Positions 35,562 to 43,800 of a DNA stretch of 64,000 bases are shown piece by piece. The position numbers and the translations under genes were made by a program. This DNA is from Mycobacterium simiae. GTDB taxonomy: Bacteria; Actinomycetota; Actinomycetes; Mycobacteriales; Mycobacteriaceae. The stretch is taken from contig NZ_AP022568.1 of the NCBI RefSeq assembly GCF_010727605.1, positions 2,356,001-2,420,000 on the forward strand, in the 5' to 3' direction. The notes under the pieces are model-generated. The model did no database searches. It saw nothing but the letters and a program-made list of their open reading frames with translations, and had not been told where the DNA came from. The number at the start of each line of letters is the position of its first letter. Position 1 is the first letter of the stretch.

Positions 35562-37030
35562 ACCTGTTCGCGATGCTCGATCAAGCCGCGAGCCGATTTC
35601 CCGACCGCGGCGCGTTGTATCGCGGGCCGCACCGGGTATGCACCTGGGTTCAGTTGCGCGATCGTGCCTTACGGCTGGCCGCGGCGATCCGGCAGCAGCA
35701 CGGTGCGGGTGCCCGCATCGCGATCGCCACGCATAACCGCCCCGAGATTGTCGAGTTGATGTTCGCGATCTGGGCCGCCGAGTGCGTGGTCGTCCCAATC
35801 AATTACAAGCTGCATCCGCGCGAGATGGTGCAAATCCTCGACGACGCGGGCGCAGCGGAGGTGTTCGCCTCGGCGTCCCTCGGCGCCCAGCTCGCCTCGA
35901 TGACCGCGGCGCCGGTGGAAACCATTGATTCCGAAGGTTATTCGCGTCGACTTGGTACCGCGCCGGCGGCGCCGACGCACACCGATCCGAACACGCTGGC
36001 CTGGCTTTTCTACACCAGCGGAACCACCGGCAAGTCGAAGGGCGCGATGTTGTCGCACCGCAACCTCACGGCGATGACCGTGGCGCACCTGGCCGACATC
36101 GACGCTGCGGACGAGCACTGCAGCCTGGTGCACACCGCGCCGATGTCGCACGGCTCCGGCCTGTACGTGCTGCCGTACGTGCTGCGCGGCGCACGCCAGG
36201 TGGTACCCGAATCGGGCGGCTTCGATCCCGACGAATTCCTGGATCTGTGCGAGCATCACCCGGGTGCCGGCGCATTTTTAGCCCCGACGATGGTGCAACG
36301 GCTGGTGGCCACGGGCCGGAGCCGCCCCGCCAATCTCCGGACGATCGTCTACGGCGGCGGCCCGATGTACGTCGAGAGCCTGCGCAAGGCGGTCGCGGCA
36401 TTCGGGCCGATCTTCGCCCAGATCTATGGCCAGGGCGAGTCGCCGATGACCATCACCGGACTGCGCCGCGTCGACCACGAAACCGACGACGACGCGATTT
36501 TGGGTTCGGTCGGCTATGCCCGGTCGGGAATGGAGGTTGCGGTGCTGCGCGCCGATGGCGACATGGCGCCCGTCGGTGAAATCGGCGAAATCGTGTGCCG
36601 CGGAGACGCGGTTATGTCGGGGTATTGGCAGCATCCGGACGCGACCGCCGCCACTCTCAAAGACGGCTGGCTCTATACCGGCGATCTGGGTTCGATCGAC
36701 GCCCGCGGTTTTCTCACCCTGCGGGACCGGTCAAAGGATGTGGTCATCAGCGGCGGGAGCAACATTTATCCCCGGGAGGTGGAGGAGGCGCTGCTCGAGC
36801 ACCCGGCCGTCGCGGAGGCCTGCGTGGTCGGCACCCCCGACACCCAGTGGGGCGAGGTGGTGGTGGCGTTCATCGTCGGCGCGGTCGAGCCCGCGGTGTT
36901 AGATGCGCACCTGTTGCGGCGCATCGCGCGGTTCAAACGGCCGAAGCGTTATGAATTCGTCGACGAGCTACCGAAAAACAGCTACGGCAAGGTACTCAAG
37001 CGCGAGCTGCGCGCCCGCCTGGCGCCGTGA
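35558..37030 (+). CDS. Acyl-CoA synthetase (ANL superfamily), second copy in catabolic locus
   Basis: 490 residues. It has P-loop FYTSGTTGKSKGAMLSH, IYGQGESPMT, LYTGDLGSI, RDRSKDVVISGGSNIYPREVE and the C-terminal lysine in KNSYGKVLKRE. It is shorter at the N-terminus than its neighbour and only loosely similar to it, so it is not a recent duplicate and may act on a different acid. ATG 35558 overlaps the SDR stop as ATGA; the longer frame upstream runs inside the SDR. It is the last gene of the rightward wing. Confidence 0.87.
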   Translation: MNLFAMLDQAASRFPDRGALYRGPHRVCTWVQLRDRALRLAAAIRQQHGAGARIAIATHNRPEIVELMFAIWAAECVVVPINYKLHPREMVQILDDAGAAEVFASASLGAQLASMTAAPVETIDSEGYSRRLGTAPAAPTHTDPNTLAWLFYTSGTTGKSKGAMLSHRNLTAMTVAHLADIDAADEHCSLVHTAPMSHGSGLYVLPYVLRGARQVVPESGGFDPDEFLDLCEHHPGAGAFLAPTMVQRLVATGRSRPANLRTIVYGGGPMYVESLRKAVAAFGPIFAQIYGQGESPMTITGLRRVDHETDDDAILGSVGYARSGMEVAVLRADGDMAPVGEIGEIVCRGDAVMSGYWQHPDATAATLKDGWLYTGDLGSIDARGFLTLRDRSKDVVISGGSNIYPREVEEALLEHPAVAEACVVGTPDTQWGEVVVAFIVGAVEPAVLDAHLLRRIARFKRPKRYEFVDELPKNSYGKVLKRELRARLAP

Positions 37031-37040
37031 GCCCGGCGGG

Positions 37041-37115
37041 TCACCCGCCGGCGAAATCAATGACGCCGGCAATGTTGCGACGCTTTCGCAGAGCTCCGAA
37101 TGCCTCGTTGATCAT
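37041..37115 (-). pseudogene. Possible 3' remnant of a zinc-type alcohol dehydrogenase
   Basis: A short frame ending at 37041 reads MINEAFGALRKRRNIAGVIDF and then AGG before its stop. This resembles the extreme C-terminus of medium-chain, zinc-type alcohol dehydrogenases (INxAFxxLRxGxNIRGVI). No upstream part of such a gene is present in this frame, and it overlaps the end of the SRPBCC gene by 4 bp. It looks like a decayed fragment at the edge of the accessory locus. Confidence 0.4.
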
Positions 37116-37582
37116 CGCGACCCGCCGGCCTCGAAGTGACTGCGGATGCCGGCCAGCATCTCGACGTGGGCCTTGACCCCCTCGCGAATGGTCACCCCAG
37201 CCAGCAGCCGCGGGGCAGTGATTCCGATCCGCTCGGTGACCCGCGTGCCACCGCCCACCGCGTCGAAACTCACTCGGCCCCGCAACCGTACCCCGGGTGA
37301 CTGATCGGCCTCGGTCAGCACGTCGCCGCTGGCGGGCACGCTCAGCCGAGCCCGATAAGTGGTCCGTAACGTCAACGGGCCCAGTCGGATTCGGTCGACC
37401 ACCCGGTAGGTCTGCTGGTATCCGCCTGGAGTCTCGACGCGGGACAGCGTCTCCACCGACACGATCAGCGGGTGTACGTGCTTGATGTTGTCGAGGTCCA
37501 CGTAGTAGTCGCGTACCGCCTCCGGCGGTGCGGGCACCAGCTCGCTTAGTGCCCGGTCGGCGTGCACGGTCCACCATCCCAT
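37112..37582 (-). CDS. SRPBCC (START/polyketide-cyclase-like) family protein
   Basis: 156 residues with the helix-grip ligand-binding fold: an N-terminal WTVHADRALSELVPAPPEAVRDYYVDLDNIKHVHPLI strand-helix unit, central strands (LTLRTTYRARLSV) and the long C-terminal helix (IREGVKAHVEMLAGIRSHFE). Such proteins bind hydrophobic ligands or act as cyclases; no catalytic role can be read. The start at 37582 has TATGGGATGG context with a weak SD. It is convergent with the catabolic locus and may not belong to it. Confidence 0.75.
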   Translation of the reverse strand: MGWWTVHADRALSELVPAPPEAVRDYYVDLDNIKHVHPLIVSVETLSRVETPGGYQQTYRVVDRIRLGPLTLRTTYRARLSVPASGDVLTEADQSPGVRLRGRVSFDAVGGGTRVTERIGITAPRLLAGVTIREGVKAHVEMLAGIRSHFEAGGSR

Positions 37583-37721
37583 AGGAAGAAGCTAACTCGT
37601 GATAGTCCGAAGCTAGCTCGATCGCGACGGAGGCGGCGTGTGGGGCCGGAATGCAGCAACGAACCCGCCACCGCATAGTGGTCTATTCCCTCACCAGCGG
37701 ATCTGACCTAACGTGTCATGG

Positions 37722-37946
37722 ATGGAGGCAGAGGCAACTCCGGAATCGGTGCCGGTCGAGAAATTGCACTCGGGCGACCCGATCACCGATTGTGGTCAGC
37801 GATACATAGTTCTCGAGTCGAAATCTCTCGGCGATAGCTGTGTAGTGCTGGAGTTGGAGTCCCGGGTGGACCACCAGCTGCAGGTCATCGAGAAGTCATT
37901 TCCGGCCGGATATCAGGTCGATCGGGCGAACCACCGAATTCTGTAG
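37722..37946 (+). CDS. Small hypothetical protein
   Basis: 74 residues if started at ATG 37722; a GTG at 37713 would add three. It is acidic at the N-terminus (MEAEATPESVPVEKL) with alternating hydrophobic strands (YIVLESKSLGDSCVVLELES), suggesting a small beta-rich fold. No clear SD and no recognised family. Reading is supported only by composition and by the absence of a competing gene on the other strand. Confidence 0.42.
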   Translation: MEAEATPESVPVEKLHSGDPITDCGQRYIVLESKSLGDSCVVLELESRVDHQLQVIEKSFPAGYQVDRANHRIL

Positions 37947-38038
37947 CGAATTCTGCCCGGTCCCAATAGTGCGCGAGTAGCCGTCCGACGGCTACCGCGC
38001 TTTCGTGTTTGAGGCCGAATGTTCTCGCCGACCGGTGC

Positions 38039-38788
38039 TCAATCGACGCGCGGTGGCCGAATGTCGTCGGGGTCGTTCGGGTCAGGTTCGCCGAACCATC
38101 GCGACGGCTCGTGCTCACCGTATGAGTCATGCCAGTCCCACCATTCGTACGGCGCGGTCTGCGGGTACTCCGGCGGCGAATCCTCCCAGGACTCCTGTCG
38201 GCCCAATGCCGTCATGTCCAGGAAGCTCCAGGTGGTGCCCAGCGCCTCGTCGCCCCGGTTGTTGATGAAGTAGGTCCGAAAGATGCGATCGCCGTGGTGG
38301 ATGAACGCGTTGGTGCCGTGCCATTCGTGCACACCGAAGTCAACGTCAAAACGAGCACCGAGGCTGTCGGTGATGGTGTACCAGGGCATGCGCCAACCCA
38401 TCCGCGCCTTCAGCCGCTCGATGTCGGCCTGCGGCGCCCGCGAGGCGAACACCAGCGTGGTGTCACGGGCATTGAGATGCGCGAGATGGCCGATGTGGTC
38501 GGCGATCATCGAACAGCCGCGACAGGCGTGGTCTGGCCAGCCGTGAATGTCGGGCCCGAAAAACGCGCGGTAGACGATCAACTGCCGGCGCCCCTCGAAC
38601 AGATCGAGTAGGTCCACCCTGCCATCGGGACCGTCGAATTCGTAACGCTGGTCCACGGCCTGCCACGGCATCCGCCGTCGCAGCGCGGCCAGGGCATCGC
38701 GGGCCCGGGTCAACTCCTTCTCTTTCACCAGCATTCGCCGATGTTCGGCCTCCCATTCCGGTGCCGACACGATCGGGGGTGTGTTCAT
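38039..38788 (-). CDS. DUF899 family thioredoxin-like protein
   Basis: 249 residues. DUF899 signatures: EKELTRARDALAALRRRMPW near the start, FEGRRQLIVYRAFFGP, a CRGCSM redox-type motif (about 93-96) and the C-terminal EWWDWHDSYG. The fold is thioredoxin-like; a peroxiredoxin- or disulphide-type function is likely but unproven. It sits 40 bp after an SDR gene on the same strand, and both diverge from an ECF sigma factor that may control them. Confidence 0.85.
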   Translation of the reverse strand: MNTPPIVSAPEWEAEHRRMLVKEKELTRARDALAALRRRMPWQAVDQRYEFDGPDGRVDLLDLFEGRRQLIVYRAFFGPDIHGWPDHACRGCSMIADHIGHLAHLNARDTTLVFASRAPQADIERLKARMGWRMPWYTITDSLGARFDVDFGVHEWHGTNAFIHHGDRIFRTYFINNRGDEALGTTWSFLDMTALGRQESWEDSPPEYPQTAPYEWWDWHDSYGEHEPSRWFGEPDPNDPDDIRPPRVD

Positions 38789-38828
38789 GGTGTTGTCTGC
38801 CTTCCCTTCTCGACTTTCGCGGCTCGCT

Positions 38829-39602
38829 TCAGGCCAACGGCGTCAAACCCGACGCGGCGAGCAGGTACGCACCGTGTCCCCGCACGCCGCCGGTTGCGAT
38901 CGCGACCACCGAAACGCCGACGTGTTCGGCGGTGAGCACGGGGCCGGTCGATTCGACGAAGGTGTCGACGTCGAGGCGTTGCCGCGCCGCGTAGGCCGCA
39001 ACCGCCTTCGCGCCCAGGTCGGTGACCGGCGTCAGCACCGGCAGCAGCGAGGTGAACGCGATGCCGAGTCCGGCGCGATTCGACTCGTCGGCGGCGTAGC
39101 TGCCGATGAACCTGATGGTCGCCTTGGCGCCGGCGTAACCACCGGACAGTGGTGACCCGTTGACGGCGGCGCCGCTGGACATCAGGATCACCGCGCTACC
39201 CGGTGGCAGCGGACGCCGCAACGCGCTGCGGGTCCAGTGCAACGCCTGGGCGACATCGACGTTCCAGTTGGCGCTAAAGCTCTCCCAGCTGTGCTCCTGC
39301 ACCGCGCTCAGCTGCGGGGCCGCACCCGCGCACAGCACCAGCGTGCGCGGTGCGTACTTGTCGATGAGCTCGGCGGCGGTGGCCGGGTCGGCGGCGTCGG
39401 CCACCACGGGGATGAACGCGTCGCCCAGCTCGGCTCGGGACTCGTCGAGCCGGGCGGCGCTGCGTGCAACGCCGACTACCTCGGCGCCGGCCGCCGTCAA
39501 CGCGGTCGCAATGGCGCGGCCGAATCCGCGGCTCGCCCCGGTCACGATCGCGGTGGTGCCGACGAGGCCGTCGACGTGGGTCTGGGTCTGGGGCTGGGTC
39601 AT
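38829..39602 (-). CDS. Short-chain dehydrogenase/reductase beside ECF sigma factor
   Basis: 257 residues with IVTGASRGFGRAIA, LVLCAGAAPQ in place of the NNAG block, Ser in ILMSSGAAV and Tyr-x3-Lys in YAGAKATI. The N-terminal Gln/Thr-rich stretch is not conserved. SDR genes are frequent neighbours of SnoaL-tailed ECF sigma factors, which fits the divergent gene. Start ATG 39602 has GAGAAAG upstream at suitable distance. Confidence 0.82.
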   Translation of the reverse strand: MTQPQTQTHVDGLVGTTAIVTGASRGFGRAIATALTAAGAEVVGVARSAARLDESRAELGDAFIPVVADAADPATAAELIDKYAPRTLVLCAGAAPQLSAVQEHSWESFSANWNVDVAQALHWTRSALRRPLPPGSAVILMSSGAAVNGSPLSGGYAGAKATIRFIGSYAADESNRAGLGIAFTSLLPVLTPVTDLGAKAVAAYAARQRLDVDTFVESTGPVLTAEHVGVSVVAIATGGVRGHGAYLLAASGLTPLA

Positions 39603-39761
39603 GTCGTACTCGCTTTCTCAGTGAACTCCTCCGCCAATTCAGATACGGCGAATCGACGCGATTCATCGCTTGCGACCGATGAATTTGGCCGTCTCGCCGA
39701 CTCAGTACCTGCAGTAGGGTTCCGGGCCAACCGGTCCCACGTCCGAGATGGGAGGACGACC

Positions 39762-40718
39762 GTGCCGGCTCAGGAAGAGTTCATCGAGCAGGCGGCCCCG
39801 TTCCGCGCCGAGCTGATCGCGCACTGTTACCGGATGCTCGGCTCGGTGCACGACGCCGAAGACCTGGTGCAGGAGACGTATCTGCGCGGCTGGCGGGGAT
39901 ATCAGGCGTTCGAAGAGCGCGCGACGCTGCGCACCTGGCTGTACCGGATCGCCACCACGGCATGCCTGCGTGCGCTGGAACAGCGCGCCCGGCGGGTGTT
40001 GCCGGCCGGACTGGGCGACAGTTCGCTCGACCCGCACGCCGACCTCGACACCACCTTGGGCGCCCATCAATGGCTCGAACCCATCCCGGACACCCACCTG
40101 TTCGCGACTCCGGAAGAGACCGTCACCGCGCGGCTCAGTGTGCGGCTGGCCGTGATGACCGCGCTGCAGGAGCTGCCCGCCCGCCAGCGCGCCGCGCTGA
40201 TTCTGCGTGACGTCGCACAGTTCAGCGCCGCCGAGGTAGCCGAACTTCTCGAAACCACGCCCGCCGCGGTCAACAGTTCGCTACAGCGGGCGCGGGCCCG
40301 GCTGGCCGAGATCTCGCCCACCGAAGACGACGCCGTCGAACCGGACAGCGCGGCGCGCCGCCAGTTGCTCGACCGTTACTGCACGGCATTCGAAAACGCC
40401 GACATGGCCGCACTCACCGCGTTGTTGCAGACCGACGTGAGACTCGAAATGCCACCGCTGCGCGTGTGGTTCACCGGCCGCGCCACCGTGATGGAATTCC
40501 TTGCCGCACGGGCGTTTAGCAGACCCGGTGACGTCTCGATGGTGGCGACTGCGGCGAATGGTCAACCCGCCGTTGCCGAGTACCGTCGCGCCGCGGACGG
40601 CGTCCTGCGGGCGCATTCGATTCACGTGCTCACCCCGGGTGCCACGGGCATCGCCCGGGTCATCGTTTTCCTCGATCCGGCGTTGTTCGCAAGGTTTGAT
40701 TTGCCGCCCGATCGGTAA
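39762..40718 (+). CDS. ECF sigma factor with SnoaL-like C-terminal domain
   Basis: 318 residues. Region 2 is CYRMLGSVHDAEDLVQETYLRG (about 25-46), region 4 is LPARQRAALILRDVAQFSAAEVAELL (about 145-170), followed by a roughly 120-residue SnoaL-like NTF2-fold tail (LLDRYCTAFENADMAALTALL). Sigma factors with this tail (ECF41/ECF56-like, as in SigJ and SigG) have no classical anti-sigma factor; the tail itself modulates activity. GTG 39762 has a strong GGGAGGA. Divergent SDR and DUF899 genes are the likely targets. Confidence 0.88.
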   Translation: MPAQEEFIEQAAPFRAELIAHCYRMLGSVHDAEDLVQETYLRGWRGYQAFEERATLRTWLYRIATTACLRALEQRARRVLPAGLGDSSLDPHADLDTTLGAHQWLEPIPDTHLFATPEETVTARLSVRLAVMTALQELPARQRAALILRDVAQFSAAEVAELLETTPAAVNSSLQRARARLAEISPTEDDAVEPDSAARRQLLDRYCTAFENADMAALTALLQTDVRLEMPPLRVWFTGRATVMEFLAARAFSRPGDVSMVATAANGQPAVAEYRRAADGVLRAHSIHVLTPGATGIARVIVFLDPALFARFDLPPDR

Positions 40719-40877
40719 ACTGCCGAAGGGACGCGATTACACCCGCCGGTCACACAGCGAATACCCAGCCACCAGAGCCGTGGTGTCATCGCCCGGCCTG
40801 CCTTCAGGCGCACATGTAGACAGGTCACGGGCACCCCAGGATTATTAGCGCGGTAGACGTCTGCGAAGGATGACTGA

Positions 40878-43800
40878 ATGAAGATTCCGGGTGTATCCGG
40901 CGTGGTTGCTGGTGTCACCGGCGGAGCGGCTCAGCTAGTCAAGGCCGGCGTTTCCACGGCGGCGGGCGCTGCCGGTGCGGTGCAGCTACTGGCCAGCCCG
41001 GTCGTCGAACTGGCGGGTCCGGTGGTGCAGTCGGTGGCCACCTCCACCGGCCGGGCGCTCGGGATGAACATGTCGGCCGACGGTTCCCCGGAACGCATCA
41101 GGCCTCCGGTGCGGTGGCGTAGCGGTCAGCGGGTGCACCTCGATTTGGACCCGCTGTTGCCGTTTGCCCGCTGGTATGAGTATTCGGCGGTCGTCGAGGA
41201 GCCGGTTCGCCGGATTCCGGGGGTGGCCCACGCCCATGTCGAGGGCGCGCTGGGCCGGTTGGTGGTCGAGCTTGCTCGCGGCGCCGACAACGATGCTGTC
41301 GTGGAGGAAGTGCGATCGACGGTGGCCGACATCGCCGCCGATCTGGCGTCCAGCAAGTCCGACCTGCCGGCCTCGGCGCCCTTCGCCGACCCCGGCAATC
41401 CGTTGGCGATTCTGGTGCCGTTCACCGCGGCTGCCCTGGATATGGTCGCAGTGACGGCGGCCCTGACCGGCTGGGTGGCCCGCCTGCCCGCGGCACCGCA
41501 GACCACTCGGGCCGCGGCGGCGCTGATCAACCATCAACCGCGCATGGTCTCGATTTTGGAGTCGAGGCTGGGCCGGGTGGGTACCGATGTCATGCTGGCG
41601 GCCGCGACCGCGGCGGCACACGGGCTGACCCATTCATTCGGCACACCGCTACTCGACATGACGCAGCGGACCTTGCAGATCGCCGAGGCGGCGGCGCACC
41701 GCCGGGTGTGGCGGGACCGGGAGCCGCATCTGGCCTCGCCGGATCGTCCGCAGGCGCCGGTGGTCCCGGTCATCTCCTCGGCCGGCGTGAAGTCGCAAAT
41801 GCCCCGGCACAGCTGGGGGGCCGCGGCGGCGGGCGAGGCATCACACGTCGTGGTCGGCGGCACCATCGACGCGGCGATGGACAAAGAAAAGGGCTCGATG
41901 GCCGGGCCGGTGGAAAGTTACGTCGATTCGGCGGCCAACGGCTCGCTGATCGCCGCGGCCAGTGCCCTGGTGGCCGGCGGCGGTACCGAAGATGCCGCCG
42001 CGGCGATCGAGGCCGGCGTGCCGCGCGCCGCGCACGTCGGCCGACAGGCGTTCGCGGCGACCCTGGGTCGCGGCCTCGCCAACGACGGCCAGCTGGTCCT
42101 CGATCCGGGCGCGTTGCGCCGGCTGGACCGGGTGAAGGTGGTCGTGATCGACGGAGCCGCGCTGCGCGGTGATCACCGCGCCGTGCTGCGATCGATCGGG
42201 GAGGCGCCGGGCTGGGACGATGACCGGGTCTACGAGGTCGCCGACGCGCTGCTGCACGGCGAGGAGGCCCCCGAACCCGACCAGGACGAACTACCTGCCA
42301 CCGGAGCACAGCTGAGATGGGTTCCGGCACAAGGTCCTTCGGCGATGCCTGCCCAGGGCCTGGAGACCGCCGACCTGGTGGTGGACGGCGAACGGGTGGG
42401 CAAGGTCGAGGTCGGCTGGGAAGTGGATCCCTATGCGATCCCGTTGCTGCAGACCGCCAACCGGACCGGGGCCCGCGTGGTACTGCGACACGTCGCCGGC
42501 ACCGAGGATCTGACGGCGAGCGTCGCGGCGACGCACCCGCCGGGTACGCCGTTGCTCAGTGTGGTCCGGGAGCTGCGGGCCGACCGCGGACCGGTGCTGC
42601 TGATCACCGCGGTGCACCGCGATTTCGCATCGACGGACACCCTGGCTGCGCTGGCGATCGCTGATGTTGGTGTGGCACTTGATGATCCGCGTGCGGCCAC
42701 GCCATGGACGGCTGACATCATCACTGGCACCGACCTGGCCGCCGCGGTTCGTATGCTGTCCGCGATTCCGGTCGCACGTTCGACCAGCGAATCGGCGGTG
42801 CACCTGGCTCAGGGCGGCACGACGCTGGCCGGGTTGCTATTGGTCACCGGGACCGATCAGAACCAGAACAAAAACCCGGTGAGCTTTCGGCGCTGGCTCA
42901 ACCCGGTCAACGCCGCCGCGGCCACGGCGCTGGTGGCCGGCACCTTCTCGGCGAGCAGGGTGTTGCGGCTGCCGGACCCGACCCCACAACCACTGACCGC
43001 CTGGCACGCGCTGGATCCGGAAATCGTCTATTCGCGACTCGCCGGCGGTGCGCGGCCAATGGCGGTGCAGAGCCTGACCCCGTCGTGGCGTCGCCGCCTC
43101 GACGACCTCTCCTACAGCCCCCCGTTCGCGGGCCTGCGTGGACCGCTGCACAGCGTGGCGCGGTTGGCCGCGGCCACCCGGGTCGAACTCGCCGACCCGC
43201 TGACCCCGATTCTGGCCGTCGGGGCGGCCGCCTCGGCGATCGTCGGCAGCAACATCGATGCACTGCTGGTCGCTGGCGTGATGACGGTTAACGCGATAAC
43301 CGGTGGGGCGCAACGGCTGCGGGCCGAGGCAGCGGCCGCCGAGTTGTTCGCCGAACAAGACCAACTGGTCCGTCGCGTCGTGGTGCCTGCGGTGGCCACC
43401 ACCCGGCGCCGCCTGGAGGCGGCCCGGCACGCGACCCGCACGGCCACGGTGTCCGCCAAGTCGCTACGGCCGGGCGACGTCATCGATCTGGCCGCCCCGG
43501 AAGTGGTACCAGCCGACGCGCGTCTGCTGATAGCCGAAGATCTCGAGGTCGACGAGTCGCTGTTGACCGGCGAGTCGCTTCCGGTGGACAAGCAGGTGGA
43601 GCCGGTCGCGGTCAACGACCCGGAACGGGCCAGCATGCTGTTCGAAGGCAGCACCATTGTCGCGGGGCACGCGCGGGCGATCGTCGTGGCCACCGGGGTG
43701 AATACCGCTGCGCACCGGGCAATTTCGGCCGTCGCCGACGTCGAGACGTCGGCCGGTGTCCAAGCGCGGTTGCGCGAGCTCACCAGCAAGGTGTTGCCGC

